A stretch of 64,000 nt of DNA from Myxococcaceae bacterium JPH2 (GTDB taxonomy: Bacteria; Myxococcota; Myxococcia; Myxococcales; Myxococcaceae): the NCBI GenBank assembly GCA_016458225.1, contig JAEMGR010000001.1, forward strand, positions 434,001 through 498,000, given 5' to 3'. The position numbers and the translations under genes are program-made. Below the pieces are notes generated by a model. It worked only from the letters and a program-made list of their open reading frames with translations. It had not been told where the DNA came from and searched no databases. Below are positions 42,635-51,655 of this stretch, piece by piece. The stretch's first letter is position 1; every line of letters starts with the position of its first letter.

Positions 42635-43789
42635 CTAGGGGATGAAATAGAAGGTCACGCCGAGGATGGCGTAGACGCCCAGCAGCATCACGCCCTCCAG
42701 CCAGTTGGACTCGCCATCCAGCGCGATGAGCGTCCCGGCGCCCACGCCGATGGCCATGCCCAGCACCTCCATGTGGCTGAACTCCAGCGTCAGCGGCTGG
42801 CCCAGCGGGATGGAGAGCAGCACCAGCACCGGCGCCACGAAGAGGGCGATCTGCTTCGAGGACTCGAAGGCGATGTTGAACGCCAGGTCCATCTTGTTCT
42901 TCAGCGCCATGAGGATGGCGGTCGAGTGCTCGGCCGCGTTGCCCACGATGGCGATGATGATGACGCCCACGAACGTGTGCGTGAATCCGAACGTGGCGAT
43001 GGCCGGCTCGATGGCGTGCACCAGGAACTCGGCCACCACGACGACGCCCAGGGTGGCGCCCAGCAGGACGACGGCGGCCTTCTTGGGGCTCCAGCTCGGC
43101 AGCTCCTCGGGCGTGCCGTGGTCCTCGCCCGCGTACAGGTGCGCGTGCGTGCGCAGCGCGAACAGCAGCGACAGCGCGTAGACGATGAGCAGGATGATGG
43201 AGATGGCCACGGACATCGGGAAGATGACCGCGTCGGCCGCGGGCCCGCGCACCGCATGGAACAGGTCCGGGATGGCCATGGCGGTGAGCGCCAGGAACAT
43301 GATGGCCGAGCCGGACAGGGCCGCCGTCGTGTTGAACGTCTGCTTGGGGAACTTCAGCCCACCCGCGAGGATGGCCGCGCCCAGCACCAGCAGGATGTTG
43401 CCCAGGATGGCGCCGGTGATGGAGGCCTTCACCACGTCCGAGTGGCCCGAGCGCAGCGCCGCCAGCGCGATGATGAGCTCGGCGGCGTTACCGAACGACG
43501 CGTTCATCAGGCCGCCCAGGCCGCTGCCCAGCTTGTGGGCGATGACCTCGGTGGCCTCGCCCATCAGGCGCGCCAGCGGGACGAGCGCCACGGCGCACAG
43601 GATGAACGTCCACGTGCCCGGGAAGAAGAAGTGGGAGGCGACCGCCAGGGGGAAGAACACCACCAGCAGCCCCAGGAAGACGCGGTCGGCGTTGAGCCAC
43701 GAGCCGTCCCCATTCTTGGGGGCGGGGGCACCCGACGACGGGGGCGTCACGGCAGACAGCGGTGGAGTCGCGGAAGCGGGCGTGCTCAC
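42635..43789 (-). CDS. Calcium/proton (cation) exchanger, CaCA family
   Basis: 384 aa from GTG 43789 (CGAGG before it); frames further upstream run into the acetyltransferase gene. Two alpha-repeats each with the key acidic residue: FGNAAELIIALAALR and VGNAAEHSTAILMALKN, the signature of Ca2+/H+ antiporters such as ChaA/VCX1. About eleven TM segments. The N-terminal 30 residues are Pro/Ser/Thr-rich. It exports Ca2+ or another divalent cation from the cytoplasm. It follows the S26-GNAT gene by 80 nt and may be read through from that operon. Confidence 0.92.
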   Translation of the reverse strand: MSTPASATPPLSAVTPPSSGAPAPKNGDGSWLNADRVFLGLLVVFFPLAVASHFFFPGTWTFILCAVALVPLARLMGEATEVIAHKLGSGLGGLMNASFGNAAELIIALAALRSGHSDVVKASITGAILGNILLVLGAAILAGGLKFPKQTFNTTAALSGSAIMFLALTAMAIPDLFHAVRGPAADAVIFPMSVAISIILLIVYALSLLFALRTHAHLYAGEDHGTPEELPSWSPKKAAVVLLGATLGVVVVAEFLVHAIEPAIATFGFTHTFVGVIIIAIVGNAAEHSTAILMALKNKMDLAFNIAFESSKQIALFVAPVLVLLSIPLGQPLTLEFSHMEVLGMAIGVGAGTLIALDGESNWLEGVMLLGVYAILGVTFYFIP

Positions 43790-43869
43790 GAGGGCCTCGG
43801 CTCGAGATGGCGGAAAACGGGACGCGTGCTTTTCACTCAGCCGGGCGGGGCAGCGCAACCCCTGGTGCG

Positions 43870-44850
43870 TCAGTCCTCGAACACCCGCTCGAGGACCACC
43901 AGGCGCTTGCTCCCTCCCGCCGCGTCCCATTCCTGGTTCGTGCGCTGGGTAAGCGAGGGCGGGGCCGGACGAAAGCTCAGCCCGCGAAAAGTCCTGAGCG
44001 AGGCCGTGTTGTCCTCGTCGATGTCCGCCCGGACGCGGTCCGCGCCCTGCCGCCGCGCCTCGGCCAGCAGGCAGCGCACCAGCCCGGAGGCCACGCCCAT
44101 CCGCCGCGCTCGGGGCGCCACCACCAGCGAGCGGACCCACAGCCCCTCCAGGGCCAGTCCCTCCTGCCGGTAGTCGTCCACCCAGGCGAAGCCATGCAGG
44201 CGCCCCGAGTCGTCGAAGGCGCCAGCCGCCGCGCCCGCGCGCTCCTCGGGCCGCAGACCCCACCGCTCACGGAGCTGGCGGCGCAGGAAGCCGGCGGACA
44301 CCACCAGCCCCTCGCCCGCGAAGACGAGCAGCGCGTCCAGGTCCTCCTCCCGCAACAGGCGCACTGACAGCGCCCCCACGAAGAGGCGCCGCAACGGAAG
44401 CGACCAGCCGGAGAAGAAGAAGTCGCGCACGTGCCGGTAGACTACCCGGGCTCGGGGCCGCGCCCAGATGGCCGAGAGGCCCCGGTGTGCCAGCCACAAC
44501 GCGGGTCGGGACGGCCGGGGCAACGGCACCACCACCCTTCCCCGCCGCACCGCCACGACCCGCCCGAGCGGCTCGCCCCCAGGCGGGTCCAGGTTCCCCA
44601 GCAATGACGCCGTCGTCCAAGGTTCAGTGGAGCACACCACGTGCGCGGTGAGCTGCCGCCCTCGGCGCACCAGGGCCACGTCCCCGGGTGCCAGGGACTC
44701 CACGCCGCAGCGCTGCACGCGGACCGCATCCCCGCTGCGCAGGAGCGGGTACAGGCTCCGCCCCGCGCCGCGCACCCAGAGACGGTGCCCGTGAGGCAGC
44801 TGGGCCAGGAGGTCCAGGAGGGCGTCAGCGGCCGGAGGCTGTCGTGCCAT
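43870..44850 (-). CDS. S24/S26 signal-peptidase-like domain fused to GNAT acetyltransferase
   Basis: 326 aa from ATG 44850. Residues 1-110 resemble the catalytic domain of signal peptidase/LexA-type proteases: GRSLYPLLRSGDAVRV gives candidate nucleophile Ser32 and Asp41, then LAPGDVALVRRG and His70 in LTAHVV, as in Ser-His peptidases that lack the usual Lys. Residues about 160-326 are a GNAT fold with acetyl-CoA loop VAPRARRMGVASGL. There is no membrane anchor. The start overlaps the end of the HPr-kinase-like gene by 26 nt. In this operon it is the best candidate for maturing and/or acetylating the small peptide encoded upstream. That role is inference. Confidence 0.7.
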   Translation of the reverse strand: MARQPPAADALLDLLAQLPHGHRLWVRGAGRSLYPLLRSGDAVRVQRCGVESLAPGDVALVRRGRQLTAHVVCSTEPWTTASLLGNLDPPGGEPLGRVVAVRRGRVVVPLPRPSRPALWLAHRGLSAIWARPRARVVYRHVRDFFFSGWSLPLRRLFVGALSVRLLREEDLDALLVFAGEGLVVSAGFLRRQLRERWGLRPEERAGAAAGAFDDSGRLHGFAWVDDYRQEGLALEGLWVRSLVVAPRARRMGVASGLVRCLLAEARRQGADRVRADIDEDNTASLRTFRGLSFRPAPPSLTQRTNQEWDAAGGSKRLVVLERVFED

Positions 44851-45598
44851 GCGCCACCCACTCCGCGAGGAAGCCCGCCACCGCCACGTCCTTGCGGAAG
44901 GCGAGCCGGAAGCCCGGCACATCGGCCACCACCGCGCCCACCGAGGTCAGCACCCGAGGCCCCGGCTCCAGCTCCGCCACCGCGCGGAACCGCTGGCCCA
45001 ACAGCGCCGCGAGCAGCTCGGACGAAGCCACGGGAGTGAGCCGCTCGGCGGGGGCCTTCTCCAAGAGCAGCAGGGCGTGGGCGCGGGCCTCGACGCGCGA
45101 GGCGGCCAGGTCCGGCTCGGACGAAAACGGACTGCCCAGCACACGCCCCCCGGGCAAGAGCGCCACGAGCTCATCCGACAGCAGCGCCGCGCCGGACTGG
45201 AGGCACAGCCGAGACAAGGTGGACTTGCCCGCGCCGCTCGGCCCCAGCGCCACCAGCGCCGCGTCCGCCAGGACGACGCCCGCGCCGTGGACGCAGAAGC
45301 CGCCCTGGCGCAGCACCGCGAGTTGGAACAGCGCGCGCAGGGCGAACTCGGCTGGGTACGTGGAGAGTGGCGCGGAGGTGCGCAGCGTGCTCCCTTCCAA
45401 CGCGAAGCCGCCGAGTTCAGGCCGAGCGCGCTGGAAGAGGTGCCCGCCCGGGCTCAGCGCAGTGTCGCGCTCAAGCCACAGGTCGGGGTGAGACTCGGGC
45501 CCCACGAGGAAGGGGCCCGCCTGGCATCGCGGCCGCGCCGCTGCGAGGAGCGCGTCATCGACGTCGCAGACGCACTCGCCGATGCGCAGCCGCGCCAT
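44825..45598 (-). CDS. HPr kinase-like (HprK-related) protein
   Basis: 257 aa. The C-terminal-type HprK fold: His104 in FCVHGAGVVLADAALVALG, P-loop GPSGAGKST (119-127), and LLSDELVALL with Asp142-Glu143. The HprK C-terminal hexamer loop sequence is missing, as in HprK-related kinases A/B that accompany PqqD-like proteins and in the peptide-modifying kinases of some lasso-peptide clusters. It probably phosphorylates a peptide or small molecule. It starts 9 nt after the 49-aa peptide gene and overlaps the next gene, so it is firmly in the operon. Confidence 0.85.
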   Translation of the reverse strand: MARLRIGECVCDVDDALLAAARPRCQAGPFLVGPESHPDLWLERDTALSPGGHLFQRARPELGGFALEGSTLRTSAPLSTYPAEFALRALFQLAVLRQGGFCVHGAGVVLADAALVALGPSGAGKSTLSRLCLQSGAALLSDELVALLPGGRVLGSPFSSEPDLAASRVEARAHALLLLEKAPAERLTPVASSELLAALLGQRFRAVAELEPGPRVLTSVGAVVADVPGFRLAFRKDVAVAGFLAEWVAHGTTASGR

Positions 45599-45607
45599 GC
45601 CAGGTCC

Positions 45608-45757
45608 TCAGTTGCAGGCGGGCCGCGGATCGTAAACGGGGTCGCAGTCGAGCGGGCGGCTCACCGTGAACAGGTCCGAGACGAGCAGCTTCTCGGACCG
45701 CACCTGGGGTGGGCGGTAGGGCTTCTTCTGGGACGGCGCCTTCGGTTCCGACCTCAT
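45608..45757 (-). CDS. 49-aa candidate RiPP-type precursor peptide
   Basis: ATG 45757 behind AAGGGGA, an excellent ribosome-binding site, 10 nt after the stop of the giant lipoprotein gene and 9 nt before the HprK-like gene. The N-terminal half is basic and leader-like (KKPYRPPQV, Tyr14-x-x-Pro17-x-Val19, then SEKLLVSDLF). The C-terminal half (TVSRPLDCDPVYDPRPACN) is acidic, Pro-rich and holds two Cys, at 38 and 48, which could form a ring. The YxxPx(L/V) pattern resembles leader motifs bound by PqqD-type RRE proteins, and a PqqD-like gene opens this operon. Function is inferred from context only. Confidence 0.65.
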   Translation of the reverse strand: MRSEPKAPSQKKPYRPPQVRSEKLLVSDLFTVSRPLDCDPVYDPRPACN

Positions 45758-45767
45758 GGGTGTCCCC

Positions 45768-48700
45768 TTAATACCAGACCGTGATTTTACCGGGCGTGTC
45801 GAACGGGTCGCCCGCCGCCACGTCCACGGCGCCATCGCCGTTGAAGTCGCCCACCGCCAGCCCCGAGCCGAGCGACTTGATGCCCTTGAAGCGCGTCTGC
45901 GCGAACCCGTCGCCCGCCACCGCGTCGAAGGGCGTGGGCCCGGAAGCGCCGTGGTACATCACCCACACCGACGAGCCCGCCGTGGCGGCCTCGCTCACCA
46001 CGAGGTCCGGCAGCGTGTCGCCGTTGATGTCCGCGGTCGCCAGCACGTAGCCGAAGAAGCGCGCTCCCGACACGCTGGCATCGTCCGCCACCTGGAGGCT
46101 GGAGGTGGGCTGCGCGCTGAACCCGGCCGTGGTGCCGTCCAGATAGAAGTTCACCCGGTTCACGCTCGGCTGGGACACCACGAGGTCCACGGCCGCCGTG
46201 CCACCGAAGCTCGTGGCGCCCACCACGTCCACGCCGAAGCCGTTGGGTCCACCGCCACCGGCCGCGCCCAGCGTCAGCGTCTGGAGCGCCTCGGAGGCGA
46301 GCAACGTGCGGTCCGCCACGTTCGGCCCGGAGCGCGACGCCAGCAGGCTGCCCCGGAAGATGTACACGAGGTTGAACTTGTCGTTGGGGACCGAGAGCGA
46401 CAGCTCGGGATGACCGTCGCCGTCCAGGTCGCCCACGTTCGCCTGTCCGCGCCGCCGGCCGAACAGCGTGGACGTCGCGGGCGCGATGGGGGCCTCGGTG
46501 CCCTCGATGATGCGGTCCGCCGAGTCCATGGGGATGAAGGGCACGTTGTCCGCTTCGTGTCCGGTCGCGGCGGCCAGCCAGTCCGCGCGCGTGCGTCCGA
46601 AGAAGAGGAACATGCGCCCGCGTCCGCCATTCTCGCCGTCCGCGCTGAGGAGCACCTCGCCCATCCCATCGCCGTTGAGGTCCGGGAGGATGCGCACGGC
46701 CCAGCCCAGGTTGGTGGCGCCGACACCCGCGTGGCCTCGGAACTCCACCGGCGAGGGGTCCACCGTCTGATTGGCCCGGCCGAAATACAGGAACGCGCGG
46801 CCCCGGAACGCGGACCAGCGCGGCGAGCCGACCAGCACGTCCGGCCGCCGCTCGTTGGCCGCGTCGCCCACGTTGCCCACGGCCACCTCGGTGCCGAAGT
46901 ACTGCTGCGCCTCGGACGTGGGCGGCAGCAGCACCTGCGGCGCGACGCTCGCGTTGGTCGCGTCGTAGTAGATGTACACGCCGCCCATGTCCGCGGTGCC
47001 CGACGAGGCGTTGCGGAAGTTGCCCGCCACCAGGTCATCGCGGCCGTCACCGTTGAGGTCGCCGCTGGCGAGCGCCGAGCCGAAGATGCCCAGCGTGGCG
47101 GTGGGGTTGGTCAGCGTCGTCGCGTGCGAGTTGACCAGCGCGGGGATGGTGCGCGGGTCGGAGAGGTTGCCCACCTCGTCGCGCGCGCGCACCTCGATGA
47201 AGTACGTCGCCAGCGGCGGCAACGTGAGCCGGCGCGAGGTGTCGCCCGCGGGCAACAGACCACCGGTCTCCTGACGGACCTTGTTGCTGTACCAGGTCGT
47301 CTCGTTCGGGATGCCGCCCGGGAGCTGCGTCTCGGTCGTCCAGCGCAGGTCGTAGCCCGTGGGTACGCCGGACACGCCGTCGTCGCCGCTGGCCGTCCAC
47401 GCCACGTCCACCTGCGCCCTGCGCTCCGCGCCGCTGACGAGCGTGCGCGTCACCGAGACCTGCGCCGGAGGAACCACGTCCACCACCGCCGTGACGGTGC
47501 GCACCGCCGTGTTGCCGGCCCGGTCCCGCACGCGAAGCTCCAGCGAACCGCTGGTGTCATGCGGCAGCACCAGGCGCACCGTCTGCGGCTGGCCGTCCTG
47601 CGCCACGCTCGCCGAGGTGGAGACGGGCTGGCCTCGGTAGAAGAACTGGAACGCGCCACCCACGGCCCCCGCCACCGTCACGTCGAAGTCCGCCTCGGCG
47701 TCGCCGCCCGGGGAGACGTCCTTCACGTAGCCCGCCTCGGGCGTGGGGAACAGGTGCGCGTTGGACGCGGCCACGAAGGTGAGCTGCGTCGCGGGAGGCG
47801 ACACCGTCGAGATGGTCGGCGGCGTGATGTCCACCGTGTAGTCGACGAAGTCGGAGGTGTGGTTGTTGTTGGCGTCCACCATCTCCACGCTCAGCCGGCC
47901 CTGCTCGCCATCGGCCAGCGTCACGGGGAACGTGAAGTCGCCGGAGCTGGCGTCCGCGAGCGAGGTGCCCACCGCGACGGCCGGCGTGCCCTTGAGCAGC
48001 GACACGGTGCGGCCCGCGCAGCGCGAGGTGTGGCCACGCACCGTGTACTGGAGCCCGGGCGTACCCGGAGCCGCGTCGTCCGCTTGGATGAAGTCGCGCA
48101 CGGCGTCGGCCGGCGAGGTGAGCGACACGTCACAGCCCACCAGGTGGACATCCACGCCGGCCGCGCTGGCGGTGCCGCGATTGCCCGCGGGGTCATCCAC
48201 CTCCACCGTCACCGCCTGCCGACCATCCGGGAAGTTGAGCGTGCCCTGGGCCACGCCCTGGGACACGGGCAGCGCTCCCACCTGGACGCGGGTGCCGCTC
48301 CCCTCGGGCGTCGAGTAGACGCGCGCCGTCAGCCCGTCTCCGCCCTGCACCGCCACGCGAACCGCGACGAGCGCCGAGTCGGACTGCTGGCCCGCCGTGG
48401 GGCTCTCCAGCGAGAGCACCGGGGCCTCCAGGTCCACCGTCACGATGCGAGTCACCGCCGTGCTGGGGTTGCCCGCGCTGTCGCGAGCGGTGACGGTCAG
48501 CGTGTACGTCTGCGTGCCCGACGCCGGCACGGTGAAGTCGTGCGTCACCGCGCGGCCCGAGGGCGTGAGGGACACCGGCGTGAGCCCCGGCTCCAGCGTG
48601 AAGAGGACGCCATCCGCGCCCACGTCCGCGCTGGTCAGCATGCTGACGCGGAGCTGATAGCCCGAGGCCATCGGATCCGCGTCCTGCGCGGGCCCCAGCG

Positions 48701-51650
48701 TGGCGCCCACCGCGGGCGCGCTCACGTTGACCGTGGGCGGCACGCGGTCCACTCGGAAGTCCGTCAGCGCCGCCGCGTTGAGCGGATCCAACGGGTTGGG
48801 CGGATTGGCCTGCACCGTGCGGTTCACGTTGCCCACCGTGTCCGTGAGCACCACCACGAGCGCCGCATCCGCCTCGGACAGCGAAGCCATCGACGTGAGG
48901 GTGACATCCGTGCGCGAGCCCGTGGAGACGGCCTGCCCGATGAGCGCGAGCGACCGCGCGTCACGCACCTGCACGGGCCGCCCGGCCTCCAGGCCCGTGG
49001 TGGACACGCGCAGCACCGGCGCGCCGCTCGGAGACTCAGCGAGGTTGAGGATGCGGTCGCCGTTGCTATCCCCGACGAACTCGAGCGCCGTCACCTCCGG
49101 CCGCGCGCCGTCCACGCGCAGCGTCACCGGCGCGGACTCGGACGTGCGGCCCGAGTCATCCAGCACCACCTTCAGCGAGTACTGACCATCCGGGTATGAG
49201 AAGCGCGTGGTATCCGGGGGCAGCGACGACGCCAGGGTGAACCAGCCGCTGCCATCGCGGCACGGCGTGCGGTCCACGGTGAGCGCGATGTCCGTGCACA
49301 CGTCCACCACGGCCGACGACGACGCGCCGTTGAGCGTGAAGGACAGCGGGCGCTGGATGCCCGGCGTGGCGGGGTCCTGGTCCTCGTTGAGCGAGTACTG
49401 CGTGGAGGCACCCGGCGCGGTGAGCGCGATGGCCTCGGGCGTGGTGTCCAGCGTGTAGAGCGCGCTGGCGCAGGCCCCCGCGCCCGCGGTGTTGGTGAGC
49501 ACCGCGCGCAGCACGTTGACGCCCTCGCTCAGCGTGACGGCCGTGAACGTCTTCTTTTCCTCCGCGGAGGCCACGTCCATCGAGCCCACCTCCGTGGTGT
49601 CGCGGTACAGCTTCAGCACGCCGGACACGCCCTCGCCGAACGCGAGCGTCATGGGCACCGACAGTCCGCCCGTCACCGCCGTGCCGTCCGCGGGGCCCAG
49701 CGTCCGGTTCGGATCCGGCGCCGCGAACGACAGCGAGGACTCCGCGAAGGCGGACGCCACCGCCACCGTCTGCGTGGCAGAGTTGCCCGCCGGGTCCACC
49801 GCGCGCACCGTCAAGGTGCACGTCCCCGTCGCCGGCACGCTGATGCCACGCAGCGTGGCCACCCCCGCGCCATTGGCGACCGCGGACGCGGTGCCCGTCA
49901 GGCCACAGCCGTCCACGAACACCTGCGAGTCCGCGTCCGTCTTCACGTCCAGCACCACCTGCATGCCGGGCTGCACGGACGTGTCGACGAAGTTCGCCCC
50001 GATGCGCCCGTCCACCGCGTCGCGCACGGTGGCCGTCAGCGCGGGCTTCGCCGTGTCTCGCCGCGCGATGACACGCTGGCTGCGACCGCCGCCCGCGCAC
50101 GAGGCCACCAGGCTCCACGCGCCATCCTGCGTCAGCGGCGCGGTGAGCGTCGCGGCGCCACCCGAGGCCGTGGCGGACACGCTGATGGTGGTGCCATCCG
50201 ACGCGACCTCAGCCAGCGTCACCGCCCCGTTGGGCGCATCCACCCGGACCGCCACCGAGCCACCCGTGACGAACTCACGCGCGGCCGGCTCCACGATGCG
50301 GCACGTGGAGCGCCCCGTCTGCACGGACACCGTCGTGGGCTGCGAGCAGGTCTGCAGGCCCGCCGCGTTGCGCACGCACGCCTTCACGGTGTTGGCGCCC
50401 TCGGCCAGGTCCAACTGGAACGCCGCCACCCGGTCCGCGCCACTCGCCACCGTCGCCACGCGAAGCGGCTGTCCTAGCCGGCTCGTCACGGTGGTCCACA
50501 GCTCCACGTCCGTGCCCACCGGCAGCCCGTTCACCTTCACGGTCGCCGGAGCCTGCACCCCGTCCGCCGCGTCGCCGTTGGCGTCGCTCGTCACCAGCGC
50601 GGGCACCTCCAGCGCGAGCACCGGCACCGCGCTCGCCACCACCACGCGCAGGGGCTGCTCGGTGACGTTGCCGCCCGAGTCCGTCAGCCGCAGGCGGAAG
50701 TCGAAGGCGCCATCCCCCGGCACGGTGACCGCGGTGAAGGTGACCGCTCCCGCGCGCACCTGCGTCTGCACCGAGTCCGCGCCTTCGCGCGACAGCATCG
50801 CCGTGCTGCCGTCCTCCACCGAGCGCACCACCGCCACCACGTCGAACGTGGGGCTCGCCACCGGAGCGACGGGCGAGGCCACCACCAGCCGAGGCGCCTC
50901 GGTGTCCAGCGTGAAGCCGCGCGGCGCGGACGTCACGTCACCCGTGGCGCGCTTGAGCACCGCGGTGCAGCGGGCCATCTGCGCCTCCCGCACGGGCTCG
51001 GTGAGCGTGGCCACCACGGTGGCGCTGCCGTCCTGGCCCAGCGTGAAGGGCACGGGCGCAAGGCCGCACACGCCCGCGCAAGACAGGAGGCCGCTGGCGC
51101 CGCGCAGTGCGGTGCCCTTCAGCCCGAAGCGCACCTGGTAGCCCGGCGTGGTCGGATCCGCGTCGTCCGCCTCGCGCAGCACCTGACCTTCGGCGGGCGA
51201 GGAGAGGTCCACGCTGGGCACCTCCGTGCCCACCGCCACCGTGACTGTCTGCGTGGCCGTGCGGTGAGAGCCGGACTCCTCCACCGTCACGCGCAGCACG
51301 CTGGTGCGCAGCGGCAGCGTGACCGAGGAGAAGCGCACCTTGGCGCCGTCGATGCGCGCGGAGGGGCCCGCCGTCCAGGCCTGCTCACTGCCGGCGCGCA
51401 CCTCCAGCTTCGCGCTGGAGAGCTTCACCTCGCGGCCCGCCGTGTCGCGGCCCACCGCCACCACGTCCTGCTGGAAGCCGTCCGTGGCGGAGTCCGCATC
51501 CTCGTCGAGCGCCAGGCGCTGCCCGTCCTTGGGGGACTCGAAGTCCACCGCGAGCTGTGACTCGACGGGCGGCTCGCCGCCGCAGGAACACCCGGAGATC
51601 CACACCGCGGCCATCGCCGCCAGCAAGCCAGTCCAAGTCGCTCGATGCAT
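45768..51650 (-). CDS. Giant lipoprotein with Ig-like/FN3-like domains and FG-GAP (VCBS) repeats
   Basis: 1960 aa from ATG 51650. A signal peptide ends in lipobox WISGC, followed by CGGE. Residues about 30-1380 are many beta-sandwich domains, several opened by a motif with an acidic run and Pro-Gly-Tyr-Gln (EADDADPTTPGYQ, NEDQDPATPGIQ, QADDAAPGTPGLQ, AQDADPMASGYQ). About 1390-1510 is FN3-like (YDLRWTTE, FIEVRARDEVGN). About 1520-1960 holds some six FG-GAP blades with Ca2+-loop DLNGDGRDDL-type motifs (LNGDGMGE, LDGDGHPE, INGDTLPD, FNGDGAVD). It is probably a cell-surface adhesin or scaffold. It lies 5 nt after the PqqD-like gene and 10 nt before the peptide gene. Confidence 0.9.
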   Translation of the reverse strand: MHRATWTGLLAAMAAVWISGCSCGGEPPVESQLAVDFESPKDGQRLALDEDADSATDGFQQDVVAVGRDTAGREVKLSSAKLEVRAGSEQAWTAGPSARIDGAKVRFSSVTLPLRTSVLRVTVEESGSHRTATQTVTVAVGTEVPSVDLSSPAEGQVLREADDADPTTPGYQVRFGLKGTALRGASGLLSCAGVCGLAPVPFTLGQDGSATVVATLTEPVREAQMARCTAVLKRATGDVTSAPRGFTLDTEAPRLVVASPVAPVASPTFDVVAVVRSVEDGSTAMLSREGADSVQTQVRAGAVTFTAVTVPGDGAFDFRLRLTDSGGNVTEQPLRVVVASAVPVLALEVPALVTSDANGDAADGVQAPATVKVNGLPVGTDVELWTTVTSRLGQPLRVATVASGADRVAAFQLDLAEGANTVKACVRNAAGLQTCSQPTTVSVQTGRSTCRIVEPAAREFVTGGSVAVRVDAPNGAVTLAEVASDGTTISVSATASGGAATLTAPLTQDGAWSLVASCAGGGRSQRVIARRDTAKPALTATVRDAVDGRIGANFVDTSVQPGMQVVLDVKTDADSQVFVDGCGLTGTASAVANGAGVATLRGISVPATGTCTLTVRAVDPAGNSATQTVAVASAFAESSLSFAAPDPNRTLGPADGTAVTGGLSVPMTLAFGEGVSGVLKLYRDTTEVGSMDVASAEEKKTFTAVTLSEGVNVLRAVLTNTAGAGACASALYTLDTTPEAIALTAPGASTQYSLNEDQDPATPGIQRPLSFTLNGASSSAVVDVCTDIALTVDRTPCRDGSGWFTLASSLPPDTTRFSYPDGQYSLKVVLDDSGRTSESAPVTLRVDGARPEVTALEFVGDSNGDRILNLAESPSGAPVLRVSTTGLEAGRPVQVRDARSLALIGQAVSTGSRTDVTLTSMASLSEADAALVVVLTDTVGNVNRTVQANPPNPLDPLNAAALTDFRVDRVPPTVNVSAPAVGATLGPAQDADPMASGYQLRVSMLTSADVGADGVLFTLEPGLTPVSLTPSGRAVTHDFTVPASGTQTYTLTVTARDSAGNPSTAVTRIVTVDLEAPVLSLESPTAGQQSDSALVAVRVAVQGGDGLTARVYSTPEGSGTRVQVGALPVSQGVAQGTLNFPDGRQAVTVEVDDPAGNRGTASAAGVDVHLVGCDVSLTSPADAVRDFIQADDAAPGTPGLQYTVRGHTSRCAGRTVSLLKGTPAVAVGTSLADASSGDFTFPVTLADGEQGRLSVEMVDANNNHTSDFVDYTVDITPPTISTVSPPATQLTFVAASNAHLFPTPEAGYVKDVSPGGDAEADFDVTVAGAVGGAFQFFYRGQPVSTSASVAQDGQPQTVRLVLPHDTSGSLELRVRDRAGNTAVRTVTAVVDVVPPAQVSVTRTLVSGAERRAQVDVAWTASGDDGVSGVPTGYDLRWTTETQLPGGIPNETTWYSNKVRQETGGLLPAGDTSRRLTLPPLATYFIEVRARDEVGNLSDPRTIPALVNSHATTLTNPTATLGIFGSALASGDLNGDGRDDLVAGNFRNASSGTADMGGVYIYYDATNASVAPQVLLPPTSEAQQYFGTEVAVGNVGDAANERRPDVLVGSPRWSAFRGRAFLYFGRANQTVDPSPVEFRGHAGVGATNLGWAVRILPDLNGDGMGEVLLSADGENGGRGRMFLFFGRTRADWLAAATGHEADNVPFIPMDSADRIIEGTEAPIAPATSTLFGRRRGQANVGDLDGDGHPELSLSVPNDKFNLVYIFRGSLLASRSGPNVADRTLLASEALQTLTLGAAGGGGPNGFGVDVVGATSFGGTAAVDLVVSQPSVNRVNFYLDGTTAGFSAQPTSSLQVADDASVSGARFFGYVLATADINGDTLPDLVVSEAATAGSSVWVMYHGASGPTPFDAVAGDGFAQTRFKGIKSLGSGLAVGDFNGDGAVDVAAGDPFDTPGKITVWY

Positions 51651-51655
51651 GCCCG

